A program made the position numbers and the translations under genes. This document shows, in pieces, positions 7,793 through 14,528 of a DNA stretch of 34,623 nt (positions within the stretch are counted from its first letter, which is position 1; each line of letters begins with the position of its first letter). The notes below the pieces were generated by a model. It was not told the origin of the DNA. It searched no databases and was given only the letters and a program-made list of their open reading frames with translations. The DNA is from Ideonella sp. MAG2 (GTDB taxonomy: Bacteria > Pseudomonadota > Gammaproteobacteria > Burkholderiales > Burkholderiaceae_C): positions 1,447,878 through 1,482,500 of the forward strand of contig PTEU01000001.1 of NCBI GenBank assembly GCA_004359425.1, written 5' to 3'.

Positions 7793-9154
7793 TCAGGCAG
7801 GGGCCAGTGGACGGCCAGCCCTTAGGGACCCTGGACGAGGAAGCAGCCTGATCCTGTCTTCAAGACGGCGCACCATGGCTTCGCGGCTGGCCAGGCCAGT
7901 CAGGCGGTCGGTGGCCAGCTTGTGGCGCATCACCGAGAAGCTCTCGGCCAAATCACCGATCTCGTCAGACCGCTTGATGCGCAAGGGCGTATCGAACTGG
8001 CCATCTCCCACGTCCTTGGCGGCTGTTGCCAGCTTGCGCAAATCGCGTGACACCACCGACAGGCTGAGCATGCCCACCGCCACTACCGCCAGCGCAGCCA
8101 ACAGGCTCAAGGCCACGGTTTGGTAGACGTTGTCCGTCACAGTCTTGAGAAAATCGCTGCGTGGCACGGCCACCGCAATAATCCAATCCAGGCCCGCCGT
8201 ATCGCGAATGCGGGCATAGGCCACCTGCACGGCAGCACCGTCGGGCCCCGTGATCTTGCGTGCCCGCACACCCAAGTCGCCCTCCTGGCCACGCATCAGG
8301 CCACGCACTTCGCGGTGCACCGTGGCCAGCAGCGGGTCATTACTCGCTTGGGCATTCAGCCGTTGATGCACGTCGTTAGCGTCGCGCGTCAAGAAGTCAC
8401 CGCGAGACGTTGCAATCAGGTTGCCATCTGGTTCCTCAATGAACGCAAAGCCGTGCTGGCTGATGGGCAAAGAGCGCACAAAGTCGCTCAGCAGCTTGAG
8501 TGATACGTCGGTGGCCACAACACCCTTCATGGCACCATCATGCCCCTGCACCCGTCGGGCACGTGTGGCCACCAACTCATGGGTTCGGAAGTCGATGTAG
8601 ATCGATGTCCAAGTCTCGGTCGCTGCCTCAGCGGCTGTTTTGTACCAAGGGCGCTGGCGTGGGTCAAAGACCTTGGTCTCTTGTTCAGCAGCCCCCAGCT
8701 CGCCATCAATGCCGACAAAGCGGTGCAAGGTACGCGGCCCGTCGCCACTCAAGCGAAGGCGTAGCTGAGCCTCAGACTCCGAGTCTCGCCACAGACCAAA
8801 AAAATGGCCTTGCTCATCGCCGTAATAGGCATAGTTGTTGAGCGCGCGATGCACAGAGGTGGCCAGCCAAAACCGCGTGCGCAATGCATCGAGGTCTTTG
8901 GCAATGGTTTGTGGCGCCGCAACCCCTTTGGGGAACGCGGTCTCCAGCACCGCACCAGAGCCGTAGACATGTCGCTCAACCGCTTGAGCGATGCGAGACA
9001 CGGTTTCTGTCAGCAACTGGTCTGACAAACTGTCCACCGCATTGCGGCCTGCGCGGTAAGACAAGGCCCCTAAGATCACTGCCAGTAACAAGACCAACAC
9101 CACATAGGGTACGGTCAGCAGCTGACCCAGACTCAGCCTGCGAAAAATCGGCAT
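7793..9154 (-). pseudogene. cache-HAMP-GGDEF protein, GGDEF domain lost
   Basis: The start is well defined: ATG at 9154 with GGAGG six bases upstream. The order is a membrane helix (about 12-31), a large periplasmic double-cache sensor domain with a typical DPRQRPWYK segment, a second helix (about 343-366), a HAMP linker, then the first helix of a GGDEF domain (DRLTGLASREAMVRRLEDRI). At that point the homology stops. The remaining residues are encoded by antisense of the mdlB repeat, and the GGDEF motif itself is absent. The intact protein would be a membrane diguanylate cyclase making c-di-GMP in response to a small ligand. As read, it has no catalytic domain. Confidence 0.85.
7807..7841 (+). 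repeat. 35-bp direct repeat, copy 2 (junction)
   Basis: It is an exact duplicate of 7638-7672 placed at the boundary between truncated mdlB and the truncated GGDEF gene. Flanking bases differ on both sides. It looks like a stray piece of mdlB at a breakpoint, either from a duplication/template-switch event or from an assembly-graph error. Confidence 0.93.
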
Positions 9155-9678
9155 CCATTACCTCCGAACCTTAACGGTTCACCGGGACTGAACCGCGCAA
9201 CTGCCTCCCTCGAGAACAGCCGCTTCTTGACAAAGAATCGGCGAAGTCTACCGCGTGAAATGTGGGGATCCAGGAGTGAAGTAAGGGGGGCGTCTCTAAG
9301 GCCTGTGCGAATGCCGGGATAGCGCGTTAGTGTGGACGGGTGCTGGGCCATGGCCGGGTGCATGGGCTCAAACTGGCGCTCAATGCCGCCATGCAGGGCG
9401 TTGTACTCCACGGGCTGCCAATGCGCGCGGTGCGACACTGGGCGAACCGAGTCGCCTTCCACCACAAAGCAGCTATGCCGCCGACGCCGGTAACGCCCAC
9501 CGTCTTTCAGGTAGGCATCGGGCGGCAAATCGTCCCAGTAGCCGCGCCAGCCGTCCAGTGCCGCCACTGCATGCCCTATCAATTGCCCGCAACCTGCGGC
9601 ATCTAAGACGGCATAACCCTGGCGAGCCAGGGCCTCATCCACCAGCGTGGGTGGTGTGACAGGGGGGTTGAGCATCAT
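9133..9678 (-). pseudogene. 2OG-Fe dioxygenase family protein, 3' part lost
   Basis: The first 114 residues (9337-9678) match the N-terminal half of the 2OG-Fe dioxygenase family (PF10014-like), with LPPDAYLKDGGRYRRRRHSCFVV, HRAHWQPVEYNALHGG and FEPMHPA blocks. Family members are about 220-230 residues and carry the Fe-binding His-x-Asp and distal His in the C-terminal half, which is missing here. From base 9336 the frame reads through the leader of the GGDEF gene to a stop at 9133. It starts with ATG at 9678 or 9675. It would have been convergent with mdlB before the breakpoints arose. As read, it cannot bind iron. Confidence 0.78.
9155..9336. promoter_or_regulatory. leader region of the GGDEF gene with inverted repeat
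   Basis: This holds the good ribosome site of the GGDEF gene. Upstream of it is a perfect 7-bp inverted repeat, CGGTTCA (9175-9181) and TGAACCG (9189-9195), which could be an operator or a hairpin. The right edge coincides with the end of homology of the dioxygenase gene. No convincing -35/-10 pair was found. Confidence 0.4.
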
Positions 9679-9825
9679 GAGCTGAGCGGGCCTTGACAGA
9701 GGAACAACATTGCAGCGGGCATTGTGCCTGTGCCATGTGGCATGGTGACAATGCATGCCTATCAAGGGGTGGATGGTGATGAGCACCTCACTGCCTGACC
9801 GTGACCCCGCCCCCACCCGACCACC

Positions 9826-10950
9826 ATGCCTGCTTCCGCCCCTGTTCAGCACACCCTGCCCGGCCTAGACACCCTGCGCGCCCTGGCCATCGCGCTGGTC
9901 TACCTCTATCACTACCCGCTCTTTGCCGATGGCCGTTTGAGCTTAGGCCCTTTGGCAGAAGTCGGCTGGATCGGGGTCGACCTGTTCTTCGTACTCAGTG
10001 GCTACCTGATTGGCAAACAGGTCTTGGCCCCGCTGTGCAGCGCAAGCCCCTTTGACCTGAAGCACTTCTATGCCCGCCGGGCGCTGCGAACCTGGCCTGC
10101 GTTTTGGGTGGTGCTTGCCGCCTACTTTATCTGGCCCGCTGAGATGGGTGGCCGCACGCCGCCCGATCTGTGGCGCTTTTTGACCTTTACCCAAAACCTC
10201 GGGTTGATGCCGGGCACCGCGTTTTCGCATGCGTGGTCGCTGTGCGTGGAAGAGCAGTTCTACCTGTTGCTGCCGCTGGTGGCGGTGGCTGTCCATGCCA
10301 TGGGCTGGCAAGGGGGCAAAGCCTGGGCAGTGGGCGCAGGCTTTGTGGCGCTGGGGGTGGCGGCCCGGGCATGGTGGTGGCCGCAGGTGGGCGACCAGCC
10401 CATGGCCTACTACAGCGCGATTTACTACAACACGCTGTGCCGCTTTGATGAGCTCTTGGCAGGCGTTGCAGTGGCAGGCTTGCAGCTCTGCCAACCCGGT
10501 GCATGGGCCTGGCTGATGAGCAAGCGCCGCGCCATCACGGCGCTGGCCCTGACGAACTCGGCCGTGTTGGTGTGGGCGCTGCTGACGCACTATTTTGTCG
10601 AGGGTCAGGGCTACGGTGCCTTCATGACCATCTGGGGCTATACCTGGGTCGCCTGGAGCGGTGCGCTGTGGTTGGTGCTGGCCCTGCATCCAGAGACTGT
10701 CTTGCACCGCTGGCGCGTGCCCGGCCTGGCCACGTTGGCAGCCTGGGCCTACACGCTTTACCTCGTTCACAAACCGGTGGGGCACCTCCTGGGCCAGCGC
10801 CTGGCGGCGCAAGGGCTTGCGCCCTGGCCAAGCTTTGCCCTCGTGACCTTGGCCAGCCTAGGCGCTGCGGCAGCGCTGAGTGCGCTGGTTGAGCGGCCCT
10901 TTATGCGCTGGCGGGACCAGCACTTTGCGCTGCCATCACCGGCAAGGTAA
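9826..10950 (+). CDS. acyltransferase 3 family membrane protein (OafA/YrhL type)
   Basis: This 374-residue multi-span membrane protein has the family hallmarks: LPGLDTLRALAI at the start with the YLYHY histidine, GVDLFFVLSGYLIG, an RRALRTWPAFW arginine cluster and HAWSLCVEEQFYLLLP. About ten hydrophobic segments follow one another to the C-terminus. Such enzymes O-acylate sugars of lipopolysaccharide, exopolysaccharide or glycopeptides. No polysaccharide genes surround it, so the acceptor is unknown. It appears complete although it sits between damaged genes. Its last 50 bases overlap the convergent histidine kinase gene. The adjacent upstream 147 bases contain a TTGACA (9693-9698) without a clear -10 partner. 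Confidence 0.87.
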   Translation: MPASAPVQHTLPGLDTLRALAIALVYLYHYPLFADGRLSLGPLAEVGWIGVDLFFVLSGYLIGKQVLAPLCSASPFDLKHFYARRALRTWPAFWVVLAAYFIWPAEMGGRTPPDLWRFLTFTQNLGLMPGTAFSHAWSLCVEEQFYLLLPLVAVAVHAMGWQGGKAWAVGAGFVALGVAARAWWWPQVGDQPMAYYSAIYYNTLCRFDELLAGVAVAGLQLCQPGAWAWLMSKRRAITALALTNSAVLVWALLTHYFVEGQGYGAFMTIWGYTWVAWSGALWLVLALHPETVLHRWRVPGLATLAAWAYTLYLVHKPVGHLLGQRLAAQGLAPWPSFALVTLASLGAAAALSALVERPFMRWRDQHFALPSPAR

Positions 10951-11747
10951 CGATGGCCTTGAGGCCGGGCTCGGTGCGGGCAAACTGCAAGGTACCGCCA
11001 TGTGCCTCGGCCACCAAGCGGCAAAGATGCAGTCCCAAGCCCACACCGCCCGTGGCGCGGCCCCGAGCCGCATCGGTGCGGTAAAAAGGCTCGGCCAGAT
11101 GGGCTAATTGCTCAGCGGTGACACCCGGGCCGTGGTCGCGCACGGTCAGGGTCACGGCCTGCGCGGTGCAAGCGCCATGCACCTCTACTGGCGTGCCCGC
11201 ACCGTGGCGCAGCGCGTTGTCAATCAGATTGCGCAGCAGCAGGCTCAGGCGGGTGCGGTCGCCCAGTGACGCTGGTATAGGTCCTTCCAGGCTGAGGTGG
11301 ACGGTGTCTGGCCTGGCACAGCCTTGCACCGCCTGTGTCAGCAGCGCGCGCCAATCCAAGGCCTCCAGGTTCAGGGCTTGGTGGCGCTGGGCCAGGCGTT
11401 CGCTCTCTAACAGGTCGGTGATCAGGTCTCGCATCTCGCCCAAGTCACGCAGCAGCGCATCGCGCGAGCTGCCTTCTTCCACCAGCTCGGCATTCAGGCG
11501 TGCCCGCGTCAAGGGAGATCGCAGTTCATGGCAGTGGGCTACCGACTTCGGCGGCTAGGCGGTCGATGTAATCACGCACCAAGGGGCGGATGGCCCCCCG
11601 CCAGCTCTCACCAAAGGCCCGCTGCATGCCCAGAGAGAAGATGGCGCTCATGGCCAGGGCCAGCACGACAAACAAGGCCACCAGCTTGAGGCCCAGAGAG
11701 CGCTGCCAACGCACGCGCCACGTCGGTGTTGCGGAGGCCGCACTCAT
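10901..11747 (-). pseudogene. sensor histidine kinase (CpxA-like), internal deletion and frameshift
   Basis: Two reading frames make up the gene. The first 73 residues (11526-11747) hold a cytoplasmic start, a membrane helix (LKLVALFVVLALAMSAIFSLG) and the beginning of the periplasmic domain. The second (10901 to about 11540) starts at the H-box HELRSPLTRARLNAEL and continues through the N-box (LIDNALRHG), DHGPGV, FYRTD and GGVGLGLHL motifs. The rest of the sensor domain, the second helix and HAMP, about 120-140 residues, are absent, and the two parts are out of frame at about 11527-11540. The start overlaps the regulator stop as ATGA. An intact kinase would phosphorylate that regulator; as read, it is non-functional. 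Confidence 0.85.
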
Positions 11748-12496
11748 CGCGCAGGCCCTGCGGCAAAGGCATAACCGGCATTGCGCAGGGTCTTGATGCA
11801 GTCCAGTGGCTCCAGTTTTTTGCGCAGGCGAGACACCAGAATGTCCACAGCCCGGGTGTAGAGGTCGGCATCCTGCCCGCGCAGACGACTGAGGATGTCG
11901 TCCCGGCTGAAGACCTTGCGCGGCTCTTGGGCCAAGAGCAGCAGCAGCTCGTACTCGGTGCCAGTGAGGGCCAGCAGCTCGCCCTGGCGCGTGACCTCGC
12001 GGCGCGGCAGGTCGATGCTCAGGCCGTCAAAGCGCAGCAACTCAGTCTCGGTGGGGGTCGCCGCCGGGGCCGCCTGTTTGAGTCGGCGCAGCACGGTGGT
12101 CAGGCGGGCGGCCAGCTCGCGTGGCTCGAAGGGCTTGGGAAGGTAGTCATCGGCCCCCATCTCCAAACCCACCACGCGGTCGGTCAGCTCACCGCGTGCG
12201 GTCAGCATCAGCACCGGGGTGCTGTGCTGGCGGCGGATTTCACGCAGCACCTCAAAGCCATCCATCTCGGGCAGCATCACATCCAGAATTACGGCGTCAA
12301 AGGCTTCCGCACTCAAGCGCGCCAAGCCCACACTGGGTCGATTGGCATGGCTCAACTCAAAGTCGTAGCGCTTCAAGTAGGTGGCCAGCGGCGGTGCCAG
12401 GTGCTCGTCGTCGTCGATCAGCAGAATGCGGTGCATGAGCGGTGGTGCAGATGAAGAAACCGACCCCGAGTGTGCATCAGGGTCGGCCTGCGTCAT
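11744..12496 (-). CDS. OmpR-family response regulator (CpxR-like)
   Basis: The receiver domain has the acidic pocket DDD near residues 28-30, the phosphoacceptor in VILDVMLPEMDG (Asp72) and the conserved Lys in LPKPF (about 121). A winged-helix DNA-binding domain follows, with LTGTEYELLLLLAQ and the TRAVDILVSRLRKKLEP recognition helix. The ATG at 12496 lies six bases after the stop of the Spy-like gene. An internal ATG at 12436 (MHRILLID) would give a more typical length and is a serious alternative. It is cotranscribed with the Spy-like gene upstream and the kinase downstream, an order that suggests envelope-stress control like Cpx. Confidence 0.92.
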   Translation of the reverse strand: MTQADPDAHSGSVSSSAPPLMHRILLIDDDEHLAPPLATYLKRYDFELSHANRPSVGLARLSAEAFDAVILDVMLPEMDGFEVLREIRRQHSTPVLMLTARGELTDRVVGLEMGADDYLPKPFEPRELAARLTTVLRRLKQAAPAATPTETELLRFDGLSIDLPRREVTRQGELLALTGTEYELLLLLAQEPRKVFSRDDILSRLRGQDADLYTRAVDILVSRLRKKLEPLDCIKTLRNAGYAFAAGPAR

Positions 12497-12502
12497 CAAG
12501 GC

Positions 12503-13045
12503 TTAGCGAGCGGGTGCGTCCTTGGGGCCGTGGCCTCGGTGTTCACCCGGGCGGCCTTCGGGGCCATGGCCCATCATGCCTGGGCCGCCACGGCGGTTCA
12601 TGAACTCGCGTACTTTTTGCTGCTGCTCGGGCTTCAGGCTGTTGAAGAAGGTGGCGGCCGCGCTGATGACCTGCGGGCTTTGCAGGCGAATGGCCTCGGT
12701 TTTTTCGTTGACCAGGGTTTGGGCCTTGGCCACGTCAAACTGGTTGCCCGCAATCAGCGACTTGATCTGCTCATGCATACCGCCGGGCTGACCACCTGAC
12801 ATAGCCTTGCGCTGGGCCTCCATCTGGGTGCCCAAGGCCACTAGGTATTGCTTCTGGGTGGCGTCCAGCGCCAGCTCTTTGCTGATGCGGTCGGTCATGC
12901 GCTCGCGCATCTGGGCCATGTCGGCCTCGCTCATGGGGCCGTGGCGGCCGAAGTGGTGAGGGCCGCCTTGGCTGTAGGCGACACCGGCTATCAGGGCACC
13001 GGCGCTGACGGTGGCGATGAGCGTGCGTTTGATCCAGGTCTTCAT
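12503..13045 (-). CDS. Spy/CpxP family periplasmic protein
   Basis: The 180-residue product has a signal peptide (about 1-25, KRTLIATVSAGALIAGVAYS) and a helical mature domain. That domain holds two degenerate LTxxQ-type motifs (LDATQKQYL and LKPEQQQKV), typical of Spy and CpxP. The ends are rich in Gly, His, Arg and Met (GGPHHFGRHGPM and a GMMGHGPEGR tail), suggesting metal binding or disorder. Spy-type proteins act as periplasmic chaperones, and CpxP also inhibits the cognate kinase. AAGGAG lies five bases before the ATG. As first gene of the operon with the two-component genes it is likely both target and modulator of the pathway. Confidence 0.88.
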   Translation of the reverse strand: MKTWIKRTLIATVSAGALIAGVAYSQGGPHHFGRHGPMSEADMAQMRERMTDRISKELALDATQKQYLVALGTQMEAQRKAMSGGQPGGMHEQIKSLIAGNQFDVAKAQTLVNEKTEAIRLQSPQVISAAATFFNSLKPEQQQKVREFMNRRGGPGMMGHGPEGRPGEHRGHGPKDAPAR

Positions 13046-13114
13046 GAGGGCTCCTTGGGGTGAAAGACGTTGTTGCGATGGGTGTGACTGTGCCTGGGCG
13101 CGGCTGACATGTCC

Positions 13115-13140
13115 TTTCGGGGCGGTTTCGCTGTGTTTCG
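13115..13140 (-). promoter_or_regulatory. phased TTTCG repeat, candidate response-regulator site
   Basis: Three copies of TTTCG start at 13115, 13126 and 13136, spaced 11 and 10 bases, about one helical turn each. On the gene strand this reads CGAAA-N5-CGAAA, the same geometry as the CpxR box (GTAAA-N5-GTAAA) and other OmpR-family direct repeats. The site lies about 70-95 bases upstream of the Spy-like ATG, a usual place for activator binding. The function is inferred from spacing and context only. Confidence 0.5.
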
Positions 13141-13161
13141 TTTTATGTCATGAGCCAAGCC

Positions 13162-14314
13162 TCAGCCGAACCAGCCCTGTAAAAACCAGCCTCCGGCCCC
13201 CGCAGCCGCGGGCAGGCGAGGCTTGAAAATCCAGCACAGGTGGCCACTCGGCAGACCGGCGATGAAGTAGTCGCGCGCGGTCAAGCCACCGTCCCACCAA
13301 CCGGTCTCTATCCGCTCAGGGCCTTCCAGCAGGCGCAGGGGCTGGCCCTGCAGCCACGGGCGGCCTTGGCGCTCGGGCAGGGCCTGTGGTTCGGGCAACA
13401 GCCATGCCGGGCGAGTGATACGGGGTGGCAATTCGGCGGCGGGCGCAGCACGCTCCGCACCCCTCGGCCATTGAACGGGGCGGACTTGGGTCGCCCGCTC
13501 GGGGCGGTGGTCGGCCACCCCGCTCAGGCCGTGCACCGCAGCTGTGCCTAGGCGGGCTTGCAAGCGGTCGATCAAGCACAGCAAGCCTTGGTGGTCTGGC
13601 CCAGACAGCTCCGGAAACAGCTCGCCACTGGAAGCCGCCGTGAACACCGGCTCGGCGCAATGCAAAGCCACACCCAAGACCGGGGCCTCCAAGGGCTCAC
13701 GGGCCAGGCGCTCGCGCAGCACGGCTTGCCAGTGGTTCACATCGGCACTGGGCTCAGCCAGCGCCAGGCCTATGACGCTGCGGTGAGAGCGGCAAGCGAT
13801 CCAGATACGCGCACCACGGGGCGTCTGGCAGCGCCTGGCACAAGCGTGGCGCAATGTGATGAGGGGTTTGAGCCAGCCACGCGGCGGCCAAGGCTGTGGG
13901 TGCCTCGGCCCATTGCAACTGGTGCCCCAGCACCGCCAAGGTCTCTTGCATGCGCTGCCATAAGGCCTCTGCCCCACCAAAGCAGCGCAGACTAGCTTGT
14001 ACCTCCGCCAACACGGTGTGCGGGGCTTGCCAACACACGGCCGGTGTGAAGGCCAGCAGCGCATGCGCCAAGGCATTCAGGGCCTGCTGATCACGCGCCT
14101 CATCCGCCACCCCCAAGACCAAGCCTGGCACCAGGGCCAGCGCCGTCGCCCGCTTCATGCCCACTTGCACCCCGGCCTGTGCGGCCAAGGCGCTGCAGGC
14201 CACGATGCGGTGCTGGGCCACCAGGGCCAAGGGCGTCATGGCAGCGACCGTCCCCAAGGTGGCCGCAAAGGCCTCCAGAGACAAAGCAGGCGCATGCACT
14301 GCGATCCAGCGCAT
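13162..14314 (-). pseudogene. imuB: ImuB, Y-family polymerase-like mutasome protein, internal deletion
   Basis: ImuB is the catalytically inactive Y-family protein that links ImuA, the beta clamp and DnaE2 in SOS mutagenesis. The first 176 residues (ATG 14314, MRWIAVHAPALSLEAFAA) form the N-terminal polymerase-like part up to AYLDRLPLS. The last 200 or so match the C-terminal region: RERLAREPLEAPVLGV, ADHRPE and the signature LLEGPERIETGWWDGG with RDYFIAG. The two parts are in different frames and join at about 13780-13790. Roughly 100-110 residues (about 330 bases) between them are missing, covering the thumb and part of the little-finger region. A LexA box lies at 14408-14423. No dnaE2 is adjacent. 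Confidence 0.87.
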
Positions 14315-14407
14315 GGACACACTCAAACCGCTGCCAAAGCAGCCTGGGAGCACGCAGCGAGCGCGGGCATGGGACAAGTACCGGAGAGTGAAGGGGTGTG
14401 CAGAATA

Positions 14408-14423
14408 CTGTATTTTTATACAG
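14408..14423 (-). promoter_or_regulatory. LexA (SOS) box of imuB
   Basis: CTGT-N8-ACAG with an AT-only spacer (CTGTATTTTTATACAG) is a near-ideal E. coli-type LexA operator. On the minus strand it contains TATAAA, a likely -10 element, so LexA would block transcription of imuB, whose preferred ATG is at 14314. It differs by one base from the box of imuA. Confidence 0.92.
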
Positions 14424-14528
14424 CATTCGCAAGGTTTTACCCAGCGCTTTGGCCTGCCAACACGCTACCGCTTGCATGCACAACGCCCTCAATGAGGGCG
14501 TTGCTCAAGGTGGCCGATCAGCAGCGGT
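14424..14528. other. intergenic region between S15 peptidase and imuB
   Basis: It separates the stop of the peptidase gene (14529) from the imuB LexA box. Apart from the hairpin at 14481-14503, no feature was found. Confidence 0.5.
14481..14503 (-). terminator. perfect hairpin after S15 peptidase gene
   Basis: CAACGCCCTC (14481-14490) and GAGGGCGTTG (14494-14503) form a perfect 10-bp stem with a 3-base loop, 26 bases after the peptidase stop. There is no T-run on either strand, so if it ends transcription it needs help, or it protects the 3' end. It would insulate imuB from upstream transcription. Confidence 0.5.

Larger units (their letters stand above)
6411..8126 (+). pseudogene. mdlB: ABC exporter half-transporter, MdlB type, 3' end lost
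   Basis: The start overlaps the mdlA stop (ATGA at 6411-6414), so this is the partner half-transporter. The membrane domain and the first part of the ATPase are normal: Walker A GPTGSGKS at residues 383-390, Q-loop VPQEPFLMAGNVRDNIAMG near 430. Homology ends at about residue 463 (base 7800). The LSGGQ signature, Walker B and the switch histidine, about 130-150 residues, are missing. The open frame runs on to 8126, but that tail is antisense of the neighbouring GGDEF gene and is not transporter sequence. The junction carries a second copy of 35 bases from this gene. As read, the product cannot hydrolyse ATP. This is either a real truncation or a contig misjoin. Confidence 0.85.

Noticed and set aside
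7801..8126. C-terminal tail of the mdlB open frame as a novel transporter domain
   Set aside because: It is the antisense of the HAMP/GGDEF gene after a breakpoint, not evolved protein sequence.
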